A stretch of 64,000 nucleotides of DNA from the NCBI GenBank assembly GCA_002812745.2, contig NCSJ02000076.1, positions 62,001 through 126,000 of the forward strand. The letters run 5' to 3'. Each line of letters starts with the position of its first letter. Position 1 is the stretch's first letter. Positions 44,231 through 54,813 of this stretch are shown here, piece after piece. Below the pieces are notes generated by a model that made no database searches, was not told the origin of the DNA, and worked only from the letters and a program-made list of their open reading frames with translations. This DNA is from Scytalidium lignicola (taxonomy: Eukaryota > Ascomycota > Leotiomycetes). Position numbers and translations under genes: made by a program.

Positions 44231-45376
44231 ATGTGCTATAACGAGCAGAACAGATACAGCTGCGGCTGTGAGGAAAAAGGAGAGAGACAAACCTGTGTCC
44301 CGAAGATGGCAGATAAACAACAAGAGTGTACAGGTCCAACCAAAAAGGTCCTCATCCTTCCTTACCCCTGCAAGAGGTGCCGTAGAGACACCTGGCTGAA
44401 GCGTTTGGAGGGCAAACTCATTTCCCGAGAGCGCCCCAAGAAGCTTAATGAAACGCAAGCTCAAGAGGAGACGGTCAATTCTGTTACCTATGAAGGGACA
44501 ATCGATCTAAAGAAAGGTTCTGGAGAAATGGCTATCGGTTTGACTGCAGAGGAAACTACGACGAACATTCTTGTCCCCTCTATCAAAGTAGATACTGCCC
44601 CCAACGCAGGTGAGGACAAGGCTGAACGCATCAATGCTCCTTTCAAGGCAACAAAGATTGGCGACGTTGATGATTTTGAGCGCAAGCAGTGGGAAAAGCG
44701 CAGAAACCGCTTCTCATGGACTCCAACCACCGACATCAGCGACTATGCAACTAAGAATAAAGCGACTCACGATGATGATGATGATGGTTCTGTTGTTGAT
44801 AGAAGTGTTGAGAATGAGAACTCAATTCTTTCCTCGGGTGCTCTCCTATTCACTGTAAACATTATGTCGTCAGGTGAACAAGATGGAAAGACAGTCAAAC
44901 TAGGCCAAGACAGAGGCGTTGCTCAACCAGCTTCAGTTCCATTGGATGATGTTGCAGCCACTGGTACAAAGGAGAAGACCGATGATGATGCTAACGAGCA
45001 TATCCAAGCCGCTCCAGCTCCAGTCAACAAGGTCCTAACCGCAATCAAAGGAGCGAAGAAACCTAGAAGAGGTGGAGGAGCAGTGCTGAAAGCTTTATTT
45101 TGCCGCCTGCTCACTAGAGCTCGCAGACTCAAGAATCGAAATCATACTGATTACATTAAACTTCGCGGCGACGATGAGAGCAGTAGTAACGCTGCAGGAT
45201 CAGAAAATCTAGGCACGGAACACCAGAGCAGTACTGCTGCGACTGGCCAGGAAATTACCATTGATGACTCTTCCCGCGAGGGATCTTATGAGGATCAAGA
45301 GTTTGGAAAGAATGCCCGCTGGCCAGCTCCAGTCAAGCCACGATACATCGTTGACAGCGATGACACAAGCTTGTGA
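44231..45376 (+). CDS. Hypothetical protein with Cys-rich N-terminal head
   Basis: A single uninterrupted ORF of 381 residues. The first 50 residues contain seven cysteines (C2, C11, C13, C22, C33, C47, C50), opening MCYNEQNRYSCGC and closing CKRC, which looks like a small metal-binding head. The rest is polar and low in hydrophobic residues, with an acidic DDDDDG stretch, a basic KKPRRGGG stretch and Ser/Asp-rich parts, as in a disordered protein. No signal peptide or membrane segment. I have an impression that similar Cys-headed proteins of unknown role occur in other filamentous ascomycetes but do not name a family. An antisense ORF overlaps the N-terminus and is ignored. Confidence 0.65.
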   Translation: MCYNEQNRYSCGCEEKGERQTCVPKMADKQQECTGPTKKVLILPYPCKRCRRDTWLKRLEGKLISRERPKKLNETQAQEETVNSVTYEGTIDLKKGSGEMAIGLTAEETTTNILVPSIKVDTAPNAGEDKAERINAPFKATKIGDVDDFERKQWEKRRNRFSWTPTTDISDYATKNKATHDDDDDGSVVDRSVENENSILSSGALLFTVNIMSSGEQDGKTVKLGQDRGVAQPASVPLDDVAATGTKEKTDDDANEHIQAAPAPVNKVLTAIKGAKKPRRGGGAVLKALFCRLLTRARRLKNRNHTDYIKLRGDDESSSNAAGSENLGTEHQSSTAATGQEITIDDSSREGSYEDQEFGKNARWPAPVKPRYIVDSDDTSL

Positions 45377-45779
45377 AGAGCCTTGGAGCTCAGGTTGAAG
45401 AGATGGATTTTAAACGGATACTAGGGATGGTGAAGTAGGATACATTTCAAACGTTTATGTTTTTCCATCCATTCAAAAACAGGTGTTTAGGTTTTTTTTC
45501 TGGGTTGGTTGGATTGTGTACGGAGAAAGAAATAGGTTCATACCTCTAGCGCTTATAAAAATGAGAGACAAATTCATGTTATGATTTTGCAGCTTCAACG
45601 AACGAACAAAGAGAATGATGTGAATTTTCATTTCAGTTATGTCATAGCTAATATAAGCTGACCTACCATGCTTCGTAAAAAGTACTCCGTACAAATGCAA
45701 CCCCCCAGATTCAGTAGCCACCTTCCTATAAACGCCAAATTTTCCGTAACTTTGTTATTACCGCGAGGCAAAAGATTTC
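45377..45779. other. Convergent 3' region
   Basis: About 400 bp between two gene ends; AT-rich, no ORF of note. Confidence 0.5.
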
Positions 45780-47171
45780 TTATAGCTTCGTGACGATATC
45801 TCTGGTAGAATCACTCAATCTTCTGTGCGGCTGTGGTGGTGGCTGCGAACTATTGCCTGGCCCTGCTGGCGACTCTGATCCTGCACTAGGTCCAGGTCCA
45901 GGTCGCCGCTCCTGCAGTTTGAAGTTTACCAACCATCTTACATGCATGCGTAGAAGACCTTGTTCACTTCTCAACTCGGCAAGCTGCTCTTTTATCGGGA
46001 TTGTCTCATTGAAGAGCATCATGGTCTGCTTTGCCTCAAGATCGGTCATACCGGCAGAGATTTGGTCTACTCTACTCTCTTGAGACTCAATCAAGGAGAG
46101 AAGATACTGGTCACTCGAATCATATTGATCTCTGGACTCCAACCCCTCTGATGATGCAACAGCAGGCAGTGACGCAACCGTTTGATTGGAGATTTCAGAA
46201 TAGGTGAGTGGAGATTCCGTGATAGGTCGGTTTTCTAGAAATTTGATACGACGTTCTTGGATCCTATCTTTCTCGTTCAAAGCGTGTACCTCATCTCGTA
46301 GCGCTGCTATCTCACTCTTCAATATCTCAGCCATCGGTCCTACAATCTTGAAGTTGCAATCTGGAGCATGCGAGTCTAGTTCCTTTCTCTTAGACTCATG
46401 CTGACATCCATAGACTGCCCACTTGCAACATGCAACCACATCTGGACATTCTTTCAGGTGTTCAGCCTCCTTGCATCGCAAAATCTCGGCTCCACAGTAT
46501 TTGCACTCTGCCTCCCTCACTTTGCAGTTCAGCTCCCTATGCGTCTCCATGTCAATCTCCTGGTGGACCTCATCACAATCAGGGCATGTGGCATCGTGAT
46601 GCAGGCAGCCTCTTTCAAAATACTTTCTCTTGACAAGATCCCTGCACGTCTTTCCTGGACATTTGACGAGCGCATCCTTGCAATATCTCTCCAAATGATT
46701 TTCTAGCATGGAGCGCGGCAGGGTTGACCTGCAGCAGATACAGTGAACCTGCAAAGCATCGAGCTGGTTGAGGACTATCTTATGAGATCGATAAAGTTCC
46801 GGTTCACTCAAGGGATATCGATCTACTGGACACTGGTTGTTGTGACACAAAGCCTCCGTAATGCAGTCGCGGCAAAAGGTATGATCACACACAGTATCAA
46901 CTGGGTCCACCAACGCAACCCGACAGATCGGACAGATCAGGTTCTCGTCAACAGGTCCAGCGTATGTTAAGGCTCGGAAGTCAACTTCAACGGCTGTCGG
47001 TTCTCCACAGACGGTCCCATCTTGAGCAAGCTGTGCAGGCCGCAGAACAACTGCTCTTCTGGTGGCTCGTGGCGACGCCGGACGAATGGGTGTATTTGGC
47101 GGGACAGTGAGATGACCTAGATCGCGACTCAAGTTTCGTGGTGTATCTTGTGGGGTATTTGGAGGAGGCAT
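45780..47171 (-). CDS. RING finger and TRAF-type zinc finger protein
   Basis: A single-exon gene of 463 residues from the ATG at 47171; the frame is open slightly upstream from a GTG only. After a Pro/Thr-rich start, a RING domain has C80, C83, C95, H97, C100, C103 and C114, with Asp in place of the last Cys (CPVD). That ending is also found in TRAF6-type RINGs. Several Cys/His pairs follow between about residues 145 and 260 (for example CICC, CPGKTC, CPDC, CKYC), resembling TRAF-type zinc fingers. A coiled-coil-like stretch (EIAALRDEVHALNEKDRIQERRIKFL area, about 295-320) lies before a Pro/Ser-rich tail. Likely an E3 ubiquitin ligase; substrate unknown. No MATH domain is visible, unlike animal TRAFs. 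Confidence 0.82.
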   Translation of the reverse strand: MPPPNTPQDTPRNLSRDLGHLTVPPNTPIRPASPRATRRAVVLRPAQLAQDGTVCGEPTAVEVDFRALTYAGPVDENLICPICRVALVDPVDTVCDHTFCRDCITEALCHNNQCPVDRYPLSEPELYRSHKIVLNQLDALQVHCICCRSTLPRSMLENHLERYCKDALVKCPGKTCRDLVKRKYFERGCLHHDATCPDCDEVHQEIDMETHRELNCKVREAECKYCGAEILRCKEAEHLKECPDVVACCKWAVYGCQHESKRKELDSHAPDCNFKIVGPMAEILKSEIAALRDEVHALNEKDRIQERRIKFLENRPITESPLTYSEISNQTVASLPAVASSEGLESRDQYDSSDQYLLSLIESQESRVDQISAGMTDLEAKQTMMLFNETIPIKEQLAELRSEQGLLRMHVRWLVNFKLQERRPGPGPSAGSESPAGPGNSSQPPPQPHRRLSDSTRDIVTKL

Positions 47172-47777
47172 GGTTCTTGCTTGTCCTTTACGCACGGGCT
47201 AATATAGCTGTTATGAAGGAATCATCGGCCACTTCAACCGTCAGATGTAAAGAAGTGGAGTCGGCTTTAGAACAAAGGCTTAGACCCGGACAACCGCGTT
47301 CCGCCAAAAAGTTCGGAACGTTTAAATTGTATATCGTTTATGCTGGGAAGACCTATGCTTGAAGCAGGATGTTCTGTGGAAACATATCCATTATATGGAC
47401 GCTTCCAGATGGTTGTGCCCGCACAAACTGGTTCGTATGCGATACTTTCAAAGATGATGTCGATGGTTGATACAACCTAGGTTACATCTAGAAGTTCAAG
47501 ATCCCAAAAGTACGCGACGGGTGGTCCGTGCCTCCCGTACTCGTGGTGGGCTCGGTAATCCCTCATTGGTTAGTGAGACAACGAGAGTATGAGGCGCTGA
47601 CTTTTGGACTCTAGGCTGCGGAGTTTATCTATTCCCTCTCCTTTATGCCGTTTAGAAGTCGCAGTGGTGTTTCTAGTACTTTTCATTTATATACATCAGT
47701 ACTGTGACACCAATCAACCTAGTTACCCTTTATTTAGAAGCTATCAAAACTTCCGGAGACCCCGAGTTCTGACTACC
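47172..47777. promoter_or_regulatory. Divergent region between the RING gene and the SNARE gene
   Basis: 606 bp between two starts facing apart. The SNARE frame is open back to about 47604, but those residues look unlike a conserved N-terminus. No distinct element noticed. Confidence 0.5.
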
Positions 47778-48665
47778 ATGACGAATCCAAATCAATACTT
47801 CCTTTTAGCGGATCATATAAAGCTCTCCCTGCTAGAGCGGCAGCGAGCAATTTCATTGAATCTAGAGCCTACGGCGCAAGATGGAAATATCTCTCGTTCT
47901 TTAGAATCGTTACGTGAAGGATTGGAAAGCATAACGAAGGAGAGAATACAACTACAAGAAGCCGGAGAGACGGAGTAAAACAGCCTTCCAGCTTATCATG
48001 TATTATAAATAGCTAATTGCTTATACAGTGCATCTGCTACTCTTCAAGAGTCAGAAGAAACCCTCCGACAACAATATCATGATCTATCATCCCAATTTAC
48101 TGGCAACTCAGTCAACACTGCGTTAAAGCCCAACGATCCTGCTCTCATCGACGATTTCAAAAGAGCATCAGACTTGCGTGTCCCATCGACCTCTTCCCTC
48201 CTCAAGAAATCATTGCGCGATAATAATAATATCGCTGCGCCTTCTCCTAAATCTGTGCGCTTCTCAGATGTACCCTCCGTCCTGTCGGAGGATGAAAACA
48301 GAGCGGCCTTGTTCCCTTATCGTGATGACCCCGAAGCCGGGCCTCCTGATCAATCGCATTTGGATAATCAACAAATTCATACATATCACACTCAAGTGCT
48401 GGCTGAGCAGGATGAAGCTTTGGATAGATTAGGGGAATCTATTGGTCGGCAGAGGGAGCTGAGTATTCAGATTGGGGATGAGTTGGATGAGCACGTTCAG
48501 ATGCTGGATGAAGTAGATGGACATGTGGACCGACATCAAAGTCGATTGGATCAGGCGAGGAAAAATCTTGGGAGTGTGGCTAGGAAGGCGAAGGATAATA
48601 TGCAGATGACTACGATAGTGATCTTGATTATTATTCTAGTCCTCTTGATCATCATCCTAAAATAG
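47778..48665 (+). CDS. Qc-SNARE, Syn8/syntaxin-8-like
   Basis: Exons 47778-47974 and 48029-48665 give 277 residues. The N-terminal part begins MTNPNQYFLLADHIKLSLLERQRA, an alpha-helical region conserved in fungal Syn8-like proteins. The SNARE motif occupies about residues 190-255 (VLAEQDEALDRLGESIGRQ... to the DNMQ end) with the central zero-layer Gln near GRQRELSIQIGDELDEHVQ. It is followed directly by a C-terminal membrane anchor of about 18 hydrophobic residues. Proteins of this type act in endosomal/late Golgi fusion as Qc-SNAREs. The intron donor is GTAAAA and the acceptor CAG; the join gives ETDASATLQESEE without breaking the frame. Confidence 0.82.
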
Positions 48666-49035
48666 ACAGCAGGAAGAGCAGCTGTGGCGGTGGGTGTCTA
48701 TATATTATCTTTGTCTTGAGTAGTTCTGGCGTTGGGTGGCAGCTTCGTGGCGTCCGGAGCCAATGTTCCAATACGTGATCATTTTGCTGGGGAGGTTTGA
48801 ATCCACCCCAGATAGAAAGAGGGTTTCAAGCATTTAATACGATGGTCAAATTTTTATTCGGATATCTACCGGAATAAGTATACACATGTGGAGCTCAAGA
48901 GCTCCATCTTCAAAATATTTTATTTCCTTATACTTTAGAGTCCGTCATCCTGACTGGTTCCATATCTAGTCCACCAGATTAGCAAAGCAAACTCCAATAA
49001 TTTACAGTAGTAATAATACAAGGGAAGTTAAATCT
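48666..49035. other. Convergent 3' region between the SNARE and the small mitochondrial-type gene
   Basis: About 370 bp, including a GC-rich stem (CTGGGG...CCCCAG at 48787-48811) in the SNARE 3' region. Its core resembles a tRNA T-arm but no tRNA surrounds it. If the last intron of the small protein gene is spliced, its final exon may lie here. Confidence 0.5.
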
Positions 49036-49631
49036 TCAAAACAAATTCAATGTGCAACACGGGACTTTAGTGACATACTTATGCTTCTTCTCTGCATGCC
49101 CCGCAGTCCTATTCTGCAACTCCTTGATCGCTTCCTGGGAGTGACCATCCTTTCCACCAACATGAGATCGGTCTGCTTTTACCTGTAAATAGTGATGTGA
49201 ATATAAAAGTCCTCAAAATATAAACATAGCTTCCAATTCCAGGTGCCTTAGGGAAACCCATGGAATTGAGTTAGGTTAGATTTACGGCTTCCTCACTGTT
49301 ACTTCCCAGCTCAGACTTCCAATGGCCTTTTCCTTCCTTTTGCTTTTTCAGAAGATCTTGTTTGTGCTTGTCATAGTCGATTGCCTTGTCGTTGGTGTCT
49401 ATTGGTCGGAAATAATCGTTAGTAACACAATGTTGACATCATTGAGGAAACGCCCTCCCCTCGATTTAACAACAAACGCTCAAGAGTTGAGGAATTGTAT
49501 CCTCTAATTTGATAAAACATACCGCGATCGGATTCCTTCAATGCTCTTATATTCGAAGCAATGAATGTCCTCTGGGAAGTAAGACTGAATTGCCTAGTTG
49601 TTGGTCTTGAGATTCGGAAGATGAGAGACAT
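49036..49631 (-). CDS. Small conserved fungal protein with mitochondrial-type N-terminus
   Basis: Exons in transcript order are 49631-49523, 49398-49286 and 49182-49036, giving 122 residues. The N-terminus is Arg/Ser/Thr-rich with no acidic residue for about 30 residues and so looks like a mitochondrial presequence. The body has ALKESDR, DYDKHKQDLLKKQKEGKGHWK, SNSEEAVKADR and GHAEKKHK blocks; I have seen such a highly charged small protein in many filamentous fungi, with no known function. The last ~14 residues after KKHK look unlike the rest, and a GTATGT there could start a further intron giving a stop right after KKHK. One N lies at 49638, seven bases upstream of the start codon. Confidence 0.7.
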
Positions 49632-51025
49632 TTTTTTNGAATATCTAGATCTTCGTTAATCAACCAGAAATATTAAAAAAGGACAACAAAGAATCTCTTA
49701 AAAACCCACAAAATCTTTGAGTCTTGGAAGGAACGAAAAATATAAGAGAATCAATCTACTTTGGTGATTATTAGGAATAAATATGGAATGAATTTGGTTA
49801 TATGTTTTCCAATTGATCTTGCATGCTTGGTTTCTAGTTAGATGTCGAATAGACTGACGTCACAAACCTGATCTAGAAGGGATCTCTCATTTGAGTGCCC
49901 GCATAATGACTAAGCTAGAGACACTGCGGCTACATAATTCGACAGCTGATGTGTAATTCCATTATCTAGCTTCTAATGTTGCGTTCTTTCTTTGCCACGC
50001 TTGCTACCTGGAAGAGGGGTTGAAAGGATTGTATCATGACTTCTCTCAGCCGCCTTTACACTTGTTTTTACTAATCACGGAGTAGGACTCTACGCACATA
50101 ATATTGTGATATGGGACGTAAAAGGTGAATTAAACAATGAGTTGACATTTACTCAACTAGCTTATATGCTTCGAAGGAGCTCTTTTTTTAAAAGAGGAAG
50201 TGAAGAAAGATCGCAAGCTATCCGCGGATATTCCCAACCCAAACCCGAACCCACTCTTGCATTTATCATCAATTGACCTTCCGATGTGATAAAACATGAT
50301 CTGACCAAGAAAAAATATGCACCTGCCAGACCGGCAGCTCAAACAACCAGTAAACCCCAAGCGAGCTGAATGACCAACGCCATGACAGACTATAGCCAGA
50401 GAAACAACACAGCCAGTCGTCATACAGATGAATCGCAGCCCGTTCACACCGACCGACACCCAGCTCCATCCCGATGATTTGAGTATAAAAGCAACAGAAA
50501 GAAATCGCCGACCCATTTGACAAATACCCATAGAAACACCCGCGAGATATTCCCATCTCCCCTGAGAAAAAGGAAATCGCTCTATATGACTTATGATACG
50601 TCTTTTTTTGTCGTTGACCATAGAGAGAAGCCGCCGCTTCGTGTATCCCACAAAACAAACAAGAATGTATAAATAATAATAGTAAACAAATGCTAGCCCA
50701 ACACCGACGCAGAAATATGCAAGTGAGCGATCCAAACAAGCCCATCGTAAACAAACACCGTCTCCTTATTTTAACATTGGTATCGATATCTTTTTTATGT
50801 CGTGCAAATGGTATCTCAAGGAATAATGGTTTAAGGTTTTGGCCAGAAATTTTATACAGAGGATTCGTTGAGGTTCGCTGCCGGTAACCGGAAACCGGAA
50901 GTATCGATGTCGAGGAGCGACTGCCTGCCTGGATGGCCAAACTTGGAACGCAGAAAACAAAAAATCGCGTTGGATTAAACAAGCACTGTTCGATCTGCGG
51001 GGAAACAGAAGCGAGCGGTAAAAGT
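49632..51025. other. Intergenic region with two long overlapping minus-strand ORFs
   Basis: About 1.4 kb between two minus-strand genes. ORFs of 192 codons (50157-50735) and 237 codons (50269-50982) overlap in different frames just downstream of the gene at 51026. They are Cys/Phe/Ser/Arg-rich with no domain, as in translated noncoding DNA. This is probably the long 3' UTR/terminator of the next gene and the promoter of the previous one. Confidence 0.45.
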
Positions 51026-51586
51026 CTACCAACGTCGACCTATCGTCTGTTGCTGCATCCTGGCAGGCGACACTGATTGAGGAGGACTCGACATACTTAT
51101 TCCCGTGCTGGGGTTAACGATGGGAATTGCGTTTCGAATCCGGGTCGCGGCGGGTTGATGCAGCTTTAGAGCCGGCTGGCTCTGATATGCGGCAGTCATA
51201 TAAGGATTGGAATTGGAGTTGAGAGAGAAGCCAGAGTCCGGCGATACCTGCTGAGATTGAGGTGATGCCTCCGGGGATCCGCTGGACAAGGAGGAGCGAT
51301 CGGATGCCGATGAATGTATGGAAACCATGTCCACTTCGGTGAGAAGATTGGGGCAGAACTCTAGGTCGTCGTCGAGATCGAAAGACNGACCGGCTTCGAA
51401 ACGCAGGCGGAAGTTGGTGAGAGCGGCAGCCTCCTCCTCTTTTCTCACATTTCGGAACTGCTTGTGGGAGTTCTGCGACAAGCGAGGAGCCCGACGCCCA
51501 CGACCGCCGTGGTGCGAAGTCGATGCCGGCTGCGGGTTCGCAGCGGTAGGGTGTTGGTGAGCATTGTAGTGGTAGTATTGTGACAT
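51026..51586 (-). CDS. Conserved fungal protein of unknown function
   Basis: A single-exon gene of 186 residues. The N-terminus (MSQYYHYNAHQHPTAANPQP) is Gln/His/Tyr-rich. A core holds RRAPRLSQNSHKQFR, then an RFEAG-SFDLDDDLEFCP acidic segment, a SIHSSASDRSSLSSGSP Ser-rich stretch and the end NAIPIVNPSTGISM...SPPQSVSPARMQQ...RRW. These blocks recur in filamentous ascomycete proteins, where the function is unknown. No membrane segment. The N at 51387 falls in one codon (CNG), which family sequence suggests is Arg. The start at MSQ is supported by the conserved reading; the ORF is open upstream. It is preceded by a long GC-rich block, which hints at a long regulated leader. Confidence 0.8.
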   Translation of the reverse strand: MSQYYHYNAHQHPTAANPQPASTSHHGGRGRRAPRLSQNSHKQFRNVRKEEEAAALTNFRLRFEAGXSFDLDDDLEFCPNLLTEVDMVSIHSSASDRSSLSSGSPEASPQSQQVSPDSGFSLNSNSNPYMTAAYQSQPALKLHQPAATRIRNAIPIVNPSTGISMSSPPQSVSPARMQQQTIGRRW

Positions 51587-54500
51587 TATGAGCTCATTGA
51601 TTATAGGTACCAAGGGCGAGAGAGGGCGACGACGACGACGAAAGAGTTTGTTGACGCGACGGTGATGCGACGGTGATCTGACGGCGAAAGACGTGACAAA
51701 TACGTTCGAGAGACGCACAGCTCAAGTGTATAGTAACACAACGGTATATATCTCGAAGGAATTATTAGGTGGTGGTGGGAAGAAGACGACCGGAAAGATG
51801 TGCGAGAGACGATTTGATGGATGAATGATGGAAGAGGGAGAGATCGAGGTTGGGAGGACATGAAGAGGGGGATATGGGGGCTGGCACGGGCTAGTACAAA
51901 TTTGCCACGCTGCCGAAGAGGGCACTAGCAAGCGCTGGGGGAACTCGAATCGCTCATCTCACCACCATGGAGCCACCAGTCACGACCCAGCGGGTGCTGA
52001 TCTCTCTAACATGTCTGGCATCGACTTTCTCCATCGCGGCGGATGCGTACCCGTCCTTCTACATTTGACATTTGTACAACTCAGCGAAAGGATTTTGGGT
52101 GTTTCGCACGACCGGTTCTAGGCGTTGACTATACGAAGATGATTCCTGGGAGAGCAGGTGGGAATCCAATCTCGCGGGCCCACGGAGGGTTGCGACCATG
52201 CCAAATCTACATCCGCACCACAAAATAATACCAATGCAAATAATGCCAAAGCAAAAGCAGCCGGCCGATCGCGGCAGCCACGAGTGATTCGTCCGGGTGA
52301 GGGCTGGCCATACCCAAGTGTCGTGAGTGTGTGTCCACCAGGGCAGCATCCAGGACCGTACAGTATTACCGTATCCTGCACCATGTGCGCTGGAGACGAT
52401 GGGATTATTCTCTGCGTCGAGCACGGCGACTGTTGCACGTTCTGTACGTACCGGTACACCAGTATTCCCAGTTGCAAGTCATGGCCGTGGTGGCCGGGCA
52501 CCTGGAATAGAGCTGCGAGGGGAGAACCACGGGGGGGTGTTGCATTGCGAAGAGGGCAAATTCTTTCTCGCTCTAGCCCGAAAACATCGCCTCCAGTTCC
52601 CCTTTCCACTTCGACCTGGGCTGGCTCGGCTGGGTGCTTTGGGGCAGACCCTGTCACGCCTGTGCAACGCCCGCCCCAAAAGCGAATCCAACCAGATTTC
52701 CCGGCCCCCCCTTTCCCTCCCACTCAGCCATTTTAAGTTATTGGCCTCTGCCCTCATCGAACTGGGCTGGCGCATGGAACAGCATTGAAACCACATTCTT
52801 CCAACAACGCACCAGCCCTTCACCAATCTCACCCTTTCGTGCCTTTCCAGCAACCCCCCTTCGCTCGGGCTCTGCCGGATTGCGGAGTCCCCTCCCCTTC
52901 TGGGCTTGCACAGCCCAATGGCAGCGCTGAGGTGCAGCCTACGCCACGCCTGAGCCCGACTCACCCATGCCCACGGCACCCCGAATGATGCGCCTGGAAA
53001 GTCCTCATCCACACAACAAGAACAGAACAGCACAGAAATTTTGAGGCTGGCACGGCTGGTCACGGATACATGGGTACGTGCGTGCCAAAGGTACGGTACG
53101 GTACACCGCTTTTTCCCTCGCTGCTCGATGATGTACGGGTACAGCACGGGTCGATTTCCTGCATCACTGACGCAAACTAATAATAGCCGACCTGCCCTCG
53201 TCTGGTAGTGGGTGTTAACTATTGGCGGGGCAGTTTGCGAGTTCAAAGTTTGTACAGTAGATGTGATCTCTGCCTACGCCATCGCAGTGTATTGGAAGAG
53301 TCTTGAGAGCAAATGTCACGGTTCATAAAGACACCAAGGGAAGTGTTTGCGAAATCCGCACCACAGCAGCTAGCCTCGTTAACCTTGACGAGTAGACGGT
53401 AAGTACGAAGAAAGACAACCCTTGACTTTGAATCTTCTGTTGTTTAAGACCCTCCGAGAGATTTGATCCACAAACCTGAATCTCATTAGCAGAAGTAGCA
53501 GCATATTTGCATCAAGTTTCCATGTCATGTGCTGTACAAACCTTGATGGCAGGAATAGCCTTTTGTCCCCATTCTCAGTCAAGCTATGGATGGAAATCCG
53601 CGCTAAATTTACATAGTAAGTTGCTTGTAGATTTGGAGCCTATGGATGATTCGATGCCGCTTAAAACAGTGCAAAACATGCTAAAACTCAATGTGCCGTT
53701 CTACGGGACAAAGTATTGCACATGTAGCATTAGTATTACAAGCAGGATAATGGATTTATTAACGGAGAATGGCGATAAAAATAAAAAATCTTCTCTGATT
53801 ATATTTAAGAAATAAGCTGCTGAGGTGGTACATGTACCGTATTAATTACTGCAGAACTCATCAAGGTTCTTAGGTGAGTTGATAGCTACTTAAAAGAGGG
53901 TAAATTCCCACGTCTCTCTATTCTGGCCTCTAGAGAAAGGAGTGGCGTCATTGTGGTTTCCCATGGTGGCTGTTTTGGGCTCCCACGTAAAAGTGCGTGC
54001 TGCACGTCGTTAGCTGCACAGATTGCCGTGCCTGTTACCGGATTCCCGTTATTGCAAATATAAATTGTTTTCTCTCTCTCAAGACATTTTCGGATACTAT
54101 CGGCATCTCAGCCCAACTTAAATCCAAAATCAGTTAAACAGGTGGGATAAGAAAAGATATCATTCACTCGCATGGCAAGGAACAGTATGTCTCTTGGTCG
54201 AGATTAGCGTGTTGAGGTTCTATATGTGCAGTATTCCCAACTACAAAACATGCCTCCTTCTGTGATCAAGGTACCCAAAGCTACATGGTCTAAATGAACT
54301 TTCCTGTAACTGCTAGTATACGCTTCCCATCCATACATGAGCTAAATTCAACGATGCTCTTGCATATTGAACCCTTCCATAGGCAACGTTGCCGACCCTA
54401 GAACTCACAGTTGACCTTCCATTCATCTCGGCTTATGCATTAGAGTGTAACACTTCAATCACTGCTTGATAGCAGCCGTCTCATGCTGCACCTTGTAGCA

Positions 54501-54813
54501 CCCAAGCGCTTCTTATTCCTAATCCTCTTTGCCCTACTTAAAAGACGCCTAGACTGCTGAAAGCACATATGCTTATGGTACTTTTGACATCTTTCAAGTT
54601 CCGGTTACCGTAGTTGTGGGAGGATTTCGAGAAATCTCCTAATACCAATTCACTTCTATGAAGATGTCCACAGCAACACGAACATAATGTGTTGCTTATT
54701 AAGCTTTTGTGACATGGTCAGTATCAACGAGGGATTATGCGCATTTAACGGTTCGATATCCGTCAACTCGGCAAGTCTCAATTCATTTGTTTTTCTGTCT
54801 ATTCCCTTTTTTT
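51587..54813. promoter_or_regulatory. Long intergenic region with a GC-rich ORF-dense block
   Basis: About 3.2 kb without a convincing gene, upstream of the 51026 gene and downstream of cyclin C (both on minus). From about 51590 to 53260 the DNA is clearly richer in G+C than its flanks, and long ORFs overlap on both strands (192-255 codons, 52118-53246). Their compositions are Arg/Pro/Cys/Trp-rich without domains. A GGTAC-based run GTACGGTACGGTAC lies at 53091-53104. From 53380 to 54813 the DNA is AT-richer with no gene. The GC-rich block most likely holds promoter and leader of the 51026 gene. Confidence 0.5.

Noticed and set aside
48787..48811. CTGGGG...CCCCAG stem with a GGTTTGAATCC core
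   Set aside because: Resembles a T-arm, but flanking sequence gives no tRNA cloverleaf; likely a chance hairpin or 3'-UTR element.
50157..50982. Two long overlapping minus-strand ORFs of 192 and 237 codons
   Set aside because: They overlap in different frames, have random-looking Cys/Phe/Arg-rich compositions and no domain; probably noncoding DNA downstream of the 51026 gene.
52118..53246. Overlapping ORFs of 153-255 codons on both strands in the GC-rich block
   Set aside because: GC-rich DNA has few stop codons, so long ORFs arise by chance. No motif, start context or plausible intron supports any of them.
53507..53815. 102-codon plus-strand ORF
   Set aside because: No conserved content; AT-rich noncoding region with no neighbour support.
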